64,000 nucleotides of DNA from NCBI RefSeq assembly GCF_000204645.1, contig NC_015422.1:3489001-3553000 (forward strand), given 5' to 3'. Below, in pieces: positions 25,589 through 35,617 of this stretch (positions within the stretch are counted from its first letter, which is position 1; the number at the start of each line of letters is the position of its first letter). The position numbers and the translations under genes were made by a program. The notes under the pieces were generated by a model. The model was not told where the DNA came from. It saw nothing but the letters and a program-made list of their open reading frames with translations, and made no database searches. This DNA is from Alicycliphilus denitrificans K601 (GTDB lineage Bacteria; Pseudomonadota; Gammaproteobacteria; Burkholderiales; Burkholderiaceae_C).

Positions 25589-26748
25589 ACTCGGATCGGC
25601 CATCCGCCCTCCGGCGACTGTGGCTGCTCGTGGCCCAGGTGATCGCAATTGCCGCCGGCCTGCTGATCGCCTGGCGCGCCTTCGGCCCGGCACCGGCCGC
25701 GCCAACACGGAACGACGTCGTCGCGCTGCGCGAGGCGCCAGCCGTCGAAGCACCGGCATCGGCGCCTTCCTCGAAGGCGGTGGCGTCGCGCCTCGAGGCG
25801 GGCTTCCGGGCCGCCGCCGCCAAGGCCTCGGCCTCCGTCGTCAACATCTATACGCACAAGGCGCCGCCACGACAACTGCCGAGCTGGCTGCGTCCCCCAA
25901 GCGACCAGGACGAGGCAGCACAAGGGCAGTCGAGTCTGGGCTCCGGGGTGGTCGTCGCTGCGCAGGGCTACATCCTCACGAACAACCACGTCGTCGAGGG
26001 CGCCGACGAGATCGCCGTGATGCTGCCCGGCGGGAAGGTGGCGGAAGCGCTTGTCGTGGGCACCGATCCCGAGTCGGATCTTGCCGTGTTGCGCGTCGAG
26101 GCGAAGGGAATGCAGCCGATCACCTTCGCCGACCCGGCATCGGTGCAGGTCGGCGACATCGTGCTCGCAGTCGGCGACCCCTTCGGCGTGGGCCAGACGG
26201 TGACCCAGGGCATCGTCAGCGCGACCGGCCGCAACCGGCTGGGTATCAACACCTTCGAGAACTTCATCCAGACCGATGCGGCCATCAATCCGGGCAACTC
26301 CGGCGGCGCGCTGGTAGACACCGCCGGCCATCTCGTGGGCATCAACACGGCGATCTACTCGCGCAGCGGCGGCTCGCAGGGGATCGGCTTCGCGATCCCC
26401 GTCAGTCTGGCTCGGCAGGTGCTGGAGCAAATCATTTCCACGGGACGAGTCAGCCGCGGCTGGCTCGGGGTCAGTGCGCGCGACGTGATCCACGAGACGA
26501 CAGGGGCACCCGCCGGCGCAGCACTGGCCGCGGTGCAGCGAGGAGGCCCGGCGGACAAGGCAGGCCTGCGCACCGGTGACACCGTGCTGGCGATCAATGG
26601 CAAGGAGGTGATCGACACCGCGGCCCTGGTCGGCGAGACGGCGGCGCTGGTGCCCGGTACGAGCGCGCAGTTCAAGCTCCTGCGCGGCGGCGAACCGATC
26701 GCGGTGACGGTTGAACTCGGCCAGAGGCCGGTCACACGCAAGCAATGA
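25585..26748 (+). CDS. HtrA/DegP-like trypsin-type serine protease with PDZ domain
   Basis: A 387-residue S1C protease: one N-terminal membrane anchor (about residues 12-31), the catalytic triad in LTNNHVVEGADEI (His), DPESDLAVLRV (Asp) and AAINPGNSGGALVD (Ser), then a single PDZ domain (about 285-375; GLRTGDTVLAINGKEV). The DegS-like layout (membrane anchor, one PDZ) suggests periplasmic quality control or stress sensing. Last intact gene of the overlapping run that starts at the MFS gene. Confidence 0.93.
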   Translation: MNSDRPSALRRLWLLVAQVIAIAAGLLIAWRAFGPAPAAPTRNDVVALREAPAVEAPASAPSSKAVASRLEAGFRAAAAKASASVVNIYTHKAPPRQLPSWLRPPSDQDEAAQGQSSLGSGVVVAAQGYILTNNHVVEGADEIAVMLPGGKVAEALVVGTDPESDLAVLRVEAKGMQPITFADPASVQVGDIVLAVGDPFGVGQTVTQGIVSATGRNRLGINTFENFIQTDAAINPGNSGGALVDTAGHLVGINTAIYSRSGGSQGIGFAIPVSLARQVLEQIISTGRVSRGWLGVSARDVIHETTGAPAGAALAAVQRGGPADKAGLRTGDTVLAINGKEVIDTAALVGETAALVPGTSAQFKLLRGGEPIAVTVELGQRPVTRKQ

Positions 26749-26757
26749 AGCGGGACC

Positions 26758-27299
26758 ATGCGCGCGCTCGAGACCCATTTCGTGTCTGCCTTGACCCGTG
26801 GAGCCGATCGGCCCGCCTTCCGGCTGCTGGTCGTGGCATCGCTAAAGCCCTTGAGCGTGGTCGGCTTGCAACCCATCCGCTGGCTGCTGTCAAACGGCGC
26901 CCTGGTCATCGCGGCCGGCGGCGGCGGGATCCCGGTCGCCAAGGCTGCGGACGAGCCTGGCCTGCGCGGCGTCGACGCGGTGATCGACAAAGATCTGTGC
27001 AGCAGCCTGCTGGCACGCGAGTTAAACGTCGACTGTCTGGTGATCGCCACCGACGTCGACGCGGTCTACCTCGATTTCGGCCAACCGGCGCAGTGCCCGC
27101 TGCGCAGCGGTGTCGCCGATGGCGCTCGACGCACAGCATTTCTCCCGCCGACTCAATGGTGCCCGAGGTCGAAGCAGCTTGCGCGTTCGTGCGGGCCACC
27201 GGACTTCGGGCGGTGATAGGCTCATTGGAGCAGATTGAGGCGATGCTGCTGGGCGATGCGGGAACGTGGTTCACGCGAGACGGCAAACGCGCGCTCTAA
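26758..27299 (+). pseudogene. arcC: Carbamate kinase remnant, truncated and frameshifted
   Basis: The first frame reads the carbamate kinase C-terminal domain (VIAAGGGGIPVA, GVDAVIDKDLCSSLLARELN, LVIATDVDAVYLDFG). Between about 27100 and 27140 homology moves to another frame (MVPEVEAACAFVRATGLRAV, then IGSLEQIEAMLLGDAGTWFT) to a stop at 27299. The N-terminal half of the enzyme is absent. The intact enzyme makes ATP from carbamoyl phosphate, which would fit the ATP-regenerating theme of the operon, but this copy cannot work. Confidence 0.8.
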
Positions 27300-27330
27300 C
27301 ACACGATCAACTTATTGGAGTCTTTAGCGA

Positions 27331-27975
27331 ATGTGTTTCTCAGCCACTGCCAGTTTCACCGCTGGCGGCGTCCTCCTGGCGCTCGGCGCCACGACGGTTC
27401 CGCGCGCCGCCAGCCGCGCTGAACTGCCCTATGCGTTGATTCCAGTGCTGTTCGGCCTGCAACAGTTGCTCGAGGGTACCTTATGGCTGACCTTCCCGGA
27501 CCGGGCACCGACGCTCAATGTGTGGCTCACACATGCGTTCTCGTTTTTCTCGCATGTGCTGTGGCCCATCTACATCCCGCTCGCGGCCTTGGCACTCGAA
27601 CCCGTGCGCTGGCGGCGCCGGGTTCTGATCGCAATTGCCCTGGCCGGCGCCGTGGTCGGGCTGTATCTGCTCGTCATGCTCGTCCGTCTGCCGATCACCG
27701 CGCGCGTGATCGGTCAGCACATCTTCTACGACTCGCCGCATTTCTACGTGCTGACGACGATGGCCTTGTACTTCGCGGGAACCTGCGCCAGCCTGATGTT
27801 TTCCAGTCACCGCCGCGTGGTGGCCTTCGGTATCGCCGCATTCGGATCCGCGGTCGCCGCCTATGCCTCCTACGCGACCTGGTTCATTTCGGTCTGGTGC
27901 TTCTTCGCCGCGCTGCTCAGCGTGATCGTCGCATGGCACTTTTACGCGCCGCGTGTGCCAAGGCTGGCCGGATGA
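27331..27975 (+). CDS. DUF6629-like integral membrane protein
   Basis: A 214-residue protein with the characteristic start MCFSATASFTAG and about six or seven hydrophobic segments over its whole length. The internal ALIPVLFGLQQLLEG is typical of the family, whose function is unknown. Follows the carbamate kinase remnant by 31 bases with TTGGAG upstream of its ATG. Its end faces the converging mer operon. Confidence 0.75.
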   Translation: MCFSATASFTAGGVLLALGATTVPRAASRAELPYALIPVLFGLQQLLEGTLWLTFPDRAPTLNVWLTHAFSFFSHVLWPIYIPLAALALEPVRWRRRVLIAIALAGAVVGLYLLVMLVRLPITARVIGQHIFYDSPHFYVLTTMALYFAGTCASLMFSSHRRVVAFGIAAFGSAVAAYASYATWFISVWCFFAALLSVIVAWHFYAPRVPRLAG

Positions 27976-28088
27976 GCCCGCACGTCGACAACGTCATGCC
28001 GACGCAGATAAGCATGCGCCCCACCGTTGAGACTTGCTTTCCTATGGGAGGGGCACCGTGTGGGTATTCATCGAACACCTCCTTTTCC

Positions 28089-30210
<2,122 letters not shown>

Positions 30211-30222
30211 GGTGATCTCCGG

Positions 30223-30573
30223 TCAGTAAAACAAGGGGAGGACATAGGGGAATCCAAGCGCAACCAGTACCAGCGCGGCAACGATCCAGAAAATGAGCTT
30301 GTAGGTACCGCGCACCTGTGGAACCGCGCACACCTCCCCCGGCTTGCAGGCTTGTGTCGGGCGATAGATGCGCCGCCAGGCGAAGAACAACGCCACCAGC
30401 GCCGCACCGATGAAAAGCGGACGGTACGGCTCCAGTACCGTCAGGTTGCCGATCCAGGCACCACTGAATCCCAGGGTGATCAGAAGCAGCGGCCCCAGGC
30501 AGCAGGTCGAAGCGAGAATGGCGGCCAGCCCGCCGGCGACGAGCGCGCCGCGCCCGTTTTGTGGTTCAGCCAT
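30223..30573 (-). CDS. merT: Mercury transporter MerT
   Basis: A 116-residue inner-membrane protein with three hydrophobic segments. It has the membrane Cys pair at 24-25 (ASTCCLGP) and a cytoplasmic Cys pair near 77 and 83 (QACKPGEVC), which move Hg(II) inward to MerA. First gene of the operon, directly downstream of the mer promoter. Confidence 0.97.
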   Translation of the reverse strand: MAEPQNGRGALVAGGLAAILASTCCLGPLLLITLGFSGAWIGNLTVLEPYRPLFIGAALVALFFAWRRIYRPTQACKPGEVCAVPQVRGTYKLIFWIVAALVLVALGFPYVLPLFY

Positions 30574-30608
30574 GTGCCTGTCCTATCGAAAATGGATTGA
30601 ATAGCGTA

Positions 30609-30639
30609 ACCTTATTTCCGTAGTCATGTACGGAGTCAA
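30609..30639 (-). promoter_or_regulatory. merT promoter and MerR operator
   Basis: Reading leftward: -35 TTGACT (complement of 30634-30639), -10 TAAGGT (complement of 30609-30614), separated by the 19-bp spacer typical of MerR-controlled promoters. The spacer holds the dyad TCCGTA...TACGGA (30617-30634). MerR bound here underwinds the DNA when Hg(II) is present. The same region carries merR expression in the other direction. Confidence 0.95.
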
Positions 30640-30644
30640 GCAAT

Positions 30645-31067
30645 ATGCAAACTATTTTTGAGAATCTGACCATTGGCGCTTTTGCCAAGGCGGCCGGGGT
30701 CAATGTGGAGACCATCCGCTTCTATCAGCGCAAAGGCTTGTTGCCCGAGCCGGACAAGCCCTATGGCAGCATTCGCCGGTATGGCGAAGCCGACGTGGCG
30801 CGGGTACGGTTTGTGAAATCATCCCAGCGGCTGGGCTTCAGCCTGGACGAAGTTGCCGAACTGCTCAGGTTGGACGATGGCACGCACTGCGATGAAGCCA
30901 GCCGCTTGGCGGAGCACAAGCTCCAGGACGTACGCGAAAAGATGGCTGATTTGGCGCGCATGGAAGCCGCGCTATCCGCATTGGTGTGCGCCTGTCATGC
31001 GCGGAAGGGGAATGTTTCCTGTCCGCTGATTGCTTCGTTGCAAGAGAACCGGATAGTGCCAGCATGA
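30645..31067 (+). CDS. merR: Mercury-responsive regulator MerR
   Basis: A 140-residue MerR-family activator/repressor: N-terminal winged helix ([24 protein letters not shown]), dimerisation helix and Hg-binding cysteines at positions 82, 117 and 126, the same numbering as Tn501 MerR. Divergent from merTPA across the operator, five bases from the -35 element. merD and merE are not seen. Confidence 0.96.
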   Translation: MQTIFENLTIGAFAKAAGVNVETIRFYQRKGLLPEPDKPYGSIRRYGEADVARVRFVKSSQRLGFSLDEVAELLRLDDGTHCDEASRLAEHKLQDVREKMADLARMEAALSALVCACHARKGNVSCPLIASLQENRIVPA

Positions 31068-31142
31068 AGTAGCTGGGAGACGACAACTGCGCCTTATTGA
31101 TCCGACTCCTATGAACTTGAAATAGACAGCGCCGCTTCTCTC

Positions 31143-31286
31143 AATGAATATGAGTCTTGGCCCACAGATCGCGCAGCGTTCGCCAGGAGGTCCATGCCTC
31201 GGCCACTGCAGCCAGGCCAACTCCGCCGCAGTAAGCTCGGACCACAGCTTCCGATTGGCGCGCATCGGGTGAGCCAAGCGTGGGTC
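31143..31286 (-). other. Possible 3' gene remnant downstream of the HMA gene
   Basis: One minus-strand frame, open for 47 codons between stops, reads RPTLGSPDARQSEAVVRAYC then GGVGLAAVAEAWTSWRTLRD and ends LWAKTHIH. It has no start codon and looks like the tail of a lost protein. I cannot name the family. The remaining intergenic bases (31068-31142) show nothing recognisable. Confidence 0.3.
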
Positions 31287-31304
31287 GTCATATTCCTGTC
31301 GGTT

Positions 31305-31610
31305 TCATCTGCGGCAGCAGCAGCTACCCTTTCCAGCACCTGTGGCTTTGGCTGAATGGTGAGATACCGGTGCGACATGATCCTCCGATGCCGCTGTCGT
31401 CTTCGCGGACGCCTCATACCCTGCATCGGACAGGGCCGCGAGCAGCGCCGGCAGTTGTTGCGCGGCTTCTTCGCCCGTGATTTGAGCAGTGCCCCTCGAA
31501 AGATCGACGTGCACATCCTTCACTCCGGGCACTCGTTTGAGTGCCCTGGTAACCGATGCGACACAGGACCCGCAAGTCATGCCGGCAACGTAGAGTTCGG
31601 CGGTTTCCAT
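31305..31610 (-). CDS. HMA-domain metallochaperone
   Basis: A 101-residue cytoplasmic protein: N-terminal HMA fold with GMTCGSC (Cys 13 and 16 by my count), typical VTRALKRVPGVKDVHVDLSRGTAQI, then a His/Lys-rich tail ending in CCCRR. The tail's cysteine triplet is unusual for CopZ-type chaperones. Start ATG 31610, 17 bases after the DUF2933 stop; the two are probably co-transcribed from the promoter in the right inverted repeat. Copper is the likely ligand, by association with DUF2933. Confidence 0.8.
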   Translation of the reverse strand: METAELYVAGMTCGSCVASVTRALKRVPGVKDVHVDLSRGTAQITGEEAAQQLPALLAALSDAGYEASAKTTAASEDHVAPVSHHSAKATGAGKGSCCCRR

Positions 31611-31626
31611 AATGTTCTCCTGGAGT

Positions 31627-31941
31627 TCAGTGGTGATGACCGGCATGACCGCCGGCCGGTGGTTGTTGGTTTGCCTCTTGTTCGGGACGTTGCGCCGATG
31701 GCTTGTCCGTATTGCGCGGTGAAGCGTCCCCATGGCCACCATGGCCTCCGTGTCCGAAGATGTGCATCAGCGGACACGCCAGGATGAACAGGAAGGGCAG
31801 CAATTGCAGGAGGTGGGCGTTGTGACGGAAGAACATCCAGGCCACAGCCGCAGCTAGCCCGATCCAAAGCAACCACTGGTTGATGCGAGACCAGTTAGGT
31901 CCGGATGGACGACGCTGGCCTGGGTCATACGGCAGGTTCAT
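31627..31941 (-). CDS. DUF2933 family small membrane protein
   Basis: A 104-residue protein with two central hydrophobic segments (WLLWIGLAAAVAWMFF and LLQLLPFLFILACPLMHI) and a Gly/His-rich tail (FGHGGHGGHGD, GGHAGHHH) suited to metal binding. The family is common in copper-resistance clusters. AGGAGC precedes the ATG. Its first nine codons and upstream region form the right copy of the inverted repeat; the left copy has lost the rest of the gene. Confidence 0.85.
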   Translation of the reverse strand: MNLPYDPGQRRPSGPNWSRINQWLLWIGLAAAVAWMFFRHNAHLLQLLPFLFILACPLMHIFGHGGHGGHGDASPRNTDKPSAQRPEQEANQQPPAGGHAGHHH

Positions 31942-32182
31942 AACGATGCTCCTTTGACTTCAATGGGAACTTGTTTGCTGGTGCGACGGTGCGTTATCGG
32001 AATGCTAGAGGGAGATGGCTGACCGGCGTGCTACGCATTAATTACATTTGCGTAACCCGTTCGTCATCTTTTCAGCGACATACCCCCCATCGGACTCGTC
32101 GTGAGGCGGCACAGGAAGCCATGAAAAGGGCGCCAACATGAGCCTGCTGTGAAACCTCCCGCCATCAAAAATGAAGGCAAGC
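31917..32182 (-). repeat. 266-bp inverted repeat, right copy
   Basis: Reverse complement of 14274-14539 with a few differences. It ends inside codon 9-10 of DUF2933 on one side and in a GCTTGCCTTCAT stretch on the other. It contains the promoter region of the DUF2933 gene, including AAGATGAC and TTACGCAAATGTAAT sequences that could be metal-regulator sites. Confidence 0.95.
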
Positions 32183-32239
32183 AGTTCTACTGCCATGCGC
32201 GATGACTGCATGGGTTTCAACCTGGTTTCGCGGCAGTCG

Positions 32240-32335
32240 TTGAGTGAGCGGCCGTTCAGAAAGCAAATCGCCGCCACAGCGCGCGGCGATGGGGAGTCAC
32301 GCTAGATGGGCGGGCGCCCAACAATATCGTCGGGC
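32240..32335 (-). ncRNA. DUF4148-type two-hairpin 3' element, orphan copy
   Basis: On the minus strand a 20-base dyad (32316-32335; GCCCGACG..TGTTGGGC with G-U pairs) is followed by a second hairpin (ATCGCCGCG..GGCGGCGAT) and TTGCTTTCTGAA. The same pair of hairpins follows each of the three DUF4148 genes at 41.1, 58.1 and 58.9 kb. Here no DUF4148 gene remains upstream, so this is what is left of a fourth unit. Confidence 0.65.
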
Positions 32336-32498
32336 TGGCTACGCGAGCGCCTTAAAGCTGCTGATCGGTGTCGATGCCCAGACCTGAACCAGGACGAAGA
32401 ACCCCAGGGTGGTATCTTTAGCCATGTCGCCCTGCGCGCCTTGGTGATGCGCGGCGGTGCCCCGCTCCCCGAGCCGGGCGGAGATGCCGTTGCGACCT

Positions 32499-32720
32499 TC
32501 AAGTGAGACGCCCACCTGAACCCGGTTTGCGGCGGGCATGGGCTGCGAGGTCCAGGTAGCCCGCGTCCAGCGCGGCGCACGAGGAGCCAGTGGCTGCCAG
32601 CTGCTCCAGCGCCCGCAGCAGATGTTCAGCCACGTCCAAGCAATCGGCGGACAGTGCCCTACGGTAAAGGCTCAGCAAGTCTTGCTCTAACCTGCCCCGG
32701 ACTTCGACATTGGATAGCAT
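32499..32720 (-). CDS. Small hypothetical protein
   Basis: A 73-residue, Leu/Ala-rich, helical protein (MLSNVEVRGRLEQDLLSLYR, ALSADCLDVAEHLLRALEQL). AAGGA seven bases before the ATG at 32720 supports this start over upstream in-frame ATGs. No family recognised. It lies 119 bases downstream of the possible nuclease gene on the same strand. Confidence 0.5.
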   Translation of the reverse strand: MLSNVEVRGRLEQDLLSLYRRALSADCLDVAEHLLRALEQLAATGSSCAALDAGYLDLAAHARRKPGSGGRLT

Positions 32721-32839
32721 GGCGGTATCCTTCAGCGCGGCGGCTTCAGCGTCGCGCGTCAACGATAAAACCTTCCCACGTGGCAAGGTCAAGCGCTGGC
32801 TCAAGGCAGGACCGCAGCAAAAGCTCCCCTGGCGCCGCA

Positions 32840-34102
32840 TCAAAGCACGGTTGAGACTTCGAGCAAGGGCTTTATGCCGGCCCCAAACCGCTGGATCGCC
32901 TGGCGATGGTCCTTGAGTTCGCCATACGGCAGGTAGCGGATGCCGAGGTCGGCGACCCGGGAAAATGCCGGGCGGCGCAGCTGCTGGGCGACTTCCTGGC
33001 GGCGCTCGTCCGGCGCGACCAGAAACAGCGTACTTTCCGAGCCCATGTCGCCGTCCAGCGCCAGGTCGAGCATGCGCACGATGCCCGAGTAGATCGTGGT
33101 CGAATGCTCCACCTCGAAGGCCGCCTTGACGCGCCGGGAGGCCGGGTCGAGCCAGACCACGTCGATCAGGCGTACCGCATCCGCGGCCCCGTTGATCTGC
33201 GGCGGCAACTGGTCAAGGCAGCCATCGTAAAGCCGTCCTGCGCCATAACTGCGGTTGCGGTCATTGGCCGCCACCCAGACGTCGAAGCCCAGTGCCTTGC
33301 CCAGATCACGCAGCCAGCCCTGGACCTCGGTATGCGTCGTGTCCCCTTCCCTTTGCGCGAGCCATTGCTTGTGCGCCGAGGCGCTCTCTTCCCGAACACG
33401 CTGCAGGTCGATTTCCCAAGCGGCGTGGGACGCCTGGTCGTCCTCGCGCGGAGGCGCCGCGTAGCGGCCGCTGCCGACGTCGAACAGCAGGCCCGCGATG
33501 GCGCCCAGGTCGTTCGACAACCGCGTGCGATGCTCGCCATTGAGTCGGAGCACCCCTTCGCGCATCGTCAAGTAATGGTCCCATCGCCCCAGCTTGACAT
33601 GGCTGCCGGTCAACGCGTTGTAGCCCTTGACTATCGCCGTGTTGAAGGGCACGACCCAAGTGGGGTGAATGAAATAGAGCAGGTTGGCCGCAGCCGGCCC
33701 CAAGCCCTTGATCTGTATAGCATCAATGCGGCGAATGGCCTCGACGACCCCTTCGGCCGTGTCACAGCAGTCACAGCTCGTCAGCAGATGCGCGAAGGCT
33801 TTCTGGTTGGCCGGGTTCTCGTAGATGTCAGGGATGCGCAACTTGGGCTTCCAGAGAAAGGCGTGGTCCGCGCCCTTGAAGATCTGGCGCTGCTCCGCAA
33901 TGGAGCCGACAACCGTCTCTAGCGTCGAGCCCCGGTAGGCGTTGCCGAACGTTCCCGCTTCGATCTCGCGCGCCACCTGGGCCAGGCCGCGGCGGATCGA
34001 TCGGAAATTCTTCAACCGCTGGTCCCAGAGAAACCATGAGTTGTATGTGCTGTGCGGATCGGATTTCCACCGGTCGATCAGGACGGCGAGGTGTTCGTGC
34101 AT
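32840..34102 (-). CDS. Possible PD-(D/E)XK nuclease with helix-hairpin-helix-like stretch
   Basis: A 420-residue soluble protein. The middle (about residues 130-165; AIQIKGLGPAAANLLYFIHP, TWVVPFNTAIVKGYNAL) resembles a helix-hairpin-helix/DNA-glycosylase-like fold. The C-terminal third has VRLIDVVWLDPASRRVKAAF followed by EVEHSTTIYSGIVRMLDL, a spacing that fits a PD-(D/E)XK core (D...ExE). This suggests a restriction-like or DNA-repair nuclease. No methyltransferase partner is adjacent. The reading is from motifs only; I do not recognise a named family. Confidence 0.6.
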   Translation of the reverse strand: MHEHLAVLIDRWKSDPHSTYNSWFLWDQRLKNFRSIRRGLAQVAREIEAGTFGNAYRGSTLETVVGSIAEQRQIFKGADHAFLWKPKLRIPDIYENPANQKAFAHLLTSCDCCDTAEGVVEAIRRIDAIQIKGLGPAAANLLYFIHPTWVVPFNTAIVKGYNALTGSHVKLGRWDHYLTMREGVLRLNGEHRTRLSNDLGAIAGLLFDVGSGRYAAPPREDDQASHAAWEIDLQRVREESASAHKQWLAQREGDTTHTEVQGWLRDLGKALGFDVWVAANDRNRSYGAGRLYDGCLDQLPPQINGAADAVRLIDVVWLDPASRRVKAAFEVEHSTTIYSGIVRMLDLALDGDMGSESTLFLVAPDERRQEVAQQLRRPAFSRVADLGIRYLPYGELKDHRQAIQRFGAGIKPLLEVSTVL

Positions 34103-34529
34103 GACTGGGGCTGGGCCTTGGAGGAATCTTGAGGAAGACTAGCAGTCTATCCACCCCGCAGCACCCCAATCGCGCTGCATCGAGAACCGGCGCCAGGTCG
34201 GTCAGAACCACGCGTCCATGAGCCGCTTGGGCTCGGGTATCAAGCCATTGCTGGAGATTTCACAGCGGATGTAAGTCGTCTGCCTTGACATGCCTTCTTT
34301 CACGCTCATGGGGTTGTTGCTGCGCTCACACTCCGAGGACCGACCTGGGTGGTGATGTCAGCGAGATTAAGTTTTTGTAATCCATAGCCATGCATTTGGA
34401 GGGCCGATGCCCCAGTCTGAAGGCTTACGGACAAGCGGGCTGGACTTACTATTTCTCGTACCGGCTCCTGACCTCGATCTTCCGAAAAGGGTTGTTCATC
34501 ACCCTCTTCGGTTGGACAACGGATATAAC
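34103..34529. other. Intergenic stretch without a convincing gene
   Basis: The only open frame of note is a 35-codon minus-strand frame at 34202-34309 (MSVKEGMSRQTTYIRCEISS...), too short to call. The last 100 bases presumably hold the promoter of the FliE-like gene. No repeat or IS end is evident here. Confidence 0.4.
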
Positions 34530-34838
34530 ATGAACGTAACCACAAACCCGCTCGAAGCACTACGGCCCGTCACCCAGGCGGGCAAATTGGCGTCCAAAAC
34601 ACCCAGTGTGCAGGACGGCGGTTTTTTGGACGCGATGAAGCAGGCGCTCTCGACCACGAGCAAACTACAAGCGGAGTCTGGCCGCCTGAGTCGAGAGGTT
34701 ACTCTTGAGAATCCAACGGTGGGCCTTGAAGAAACGATGCTCGCTGGTGTCAAGTCGAATATCGCATTCCAGGCCACGCTCCAAAGTCGAAACCGAATAG
34801 TTCAGGCCTATACCGATGTGATGAACATGCAGGTTTGA
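34530..34838 (+). CDS. FliE-like flagellar/type III rod protein (orphan)
   Basis: A 102-residue protein whose C-terminus (LEETMLAGVKSNIAFQATLQ, SRNRIVQAYTDVMNMQV) closely follows the FliE pattern (D..iA..KAs.sFq...qVRNkLv.AYqdvM.MqV). The N-terminal half is polar and helical. FliE joins the basal-body MS ring to the rod; related proteins form the inner rod of type III injectisomes. No other flagellar or injectisome gene is nearby. The start is ATG 34530; an upstream frame back to 34407 is not family-like. Confidence 0.6.
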   Translation: MNVTTNPLEALRPVTQAGKLASKTPSVQDGGFLDAMKQALSTTSKLQAESGRLSREVTLENPTVGLEETMLAGVKSNIAFQATLQSRNRIVQAYTDVMNMQV

Positions 34839-34937
34839 AATTTCACCATCCACGTTGGGCAGATTGATGTCACCAAATCAGCAACTCACGTTGCCGGTGC
34901 GCTTTTCAGGGCCGACCGAATAGGCGATTCCTCGGAG

Positions 34938-35228
34938 TCATTCCTTGCAGGCCTTCACCTCCGCCTCGAAGCGCTGCTTGCGCAGCTGGTTCAGGTAGGG
35001 CGTAGTCAGGGCCCGCGGACCATGGTCAAGCGGCAGGATCAAGGGCTGGGGCGGGCAGTCGCCACGGCCGGCTTTGGCGGCCTCGGCGGCCTCTCGCGTG
35101 CGCGTGGCCTCGGCCTCCTGCCCGGCCTTGCGCCCTTGCTCGATGGCCTGAAAGTCAGGGCCGGCCAGGACCGGTAAGGTGGCGCCCAGCATCAGCGCGC
35201 CGACGAGGGGGTAGATCAGCTTGTTCAT
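34938..35228 (-). CDS. Small exported hypothetical protein
   Basis: A 96-residue protein with a signal peptide ending at about residue 22 (LPVLAGP) and a charged Ala/Glu/Arg-rich mature part, with CPPQPLILPLDHGPRALTTPYL and a C-terminal KACKE. AAAGGAATCATC precedes the ATG. No family recognised. It lies directly after a broken IS3 transposase that is fused to its upstream region. Confidence 0.6.
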   Translation of the reverse strand: MNKLIYPLVGALMLGATLPVLAGPDFQAIEQGRKAGQEAEATRTREAAEAAKAGRGDCPPQPLILPLDHGPRALTTPYLNQLRKQRFEAEVKACKE

Positions 35229-35309
35229 GATGATTCCTTTGGTATGCGAAACAGGGGGCTTGAGCTGCGTGGGGGGAACAAAGTGCCTTGACGGCGGCCT
35301 CGTTGTGCG

Positions 35310-35612
35310 CCCTGCATGCTCCAGCCCACCACTTGGCGGCTGAACAGGTCGATGACCGCCGCCAAGTACACCCAACCTTCGTCGGTGGCGATGTAGGTGA
35401 TGTCGCCATACCAGAGCTGGTCGGGTGCATCGGGATTGAAACGTCGTTGCACCAGGTCCGGGGCCACCGGCAGGCTGTGGCGGCTGTCCGTGGTCACCAC
35501 GAATTTGCGCCGGGTCTTGGCCCGGATGCCGTGCTGCTGCATCAGGCGGCGCACACGTTCCCTGCCCACCCGGATGCCACGGGCGAGCAGTTTCTTGTGC
35601 ATGCGAGGCCAA
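35310..35612 (-). pseudogene. IS3-family OrfB remnant, truncated at both ends
   Basis: The minus strand encodes a central part of an IS3-type transposase: WPRMHKKLLARGIRVGRERV, RRLMQQHGIRAKTRRKFVVT, DITYIATDEGWVYLAAVIDL, FSRQVVGWSMQ. The first catalytic Asp is present; the second Asp and the Glu are lost. One end joins the 3' end of cusA, the other the promoter region of the 96-residue protein. It differs from the intact IS3 element at 39.4 kb, so it is a separate element. Confidence 0.8.
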
Positions 35613-35617
35613 TCGCA

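Noticed and set aside
34202..34309. A 35-codon minus-strand frame (MSVKEGMSRQTTYIRCEISS...)
   Set aside because: Possible small protein or remnant, but no ribosome site or family pattern strong enough to call.
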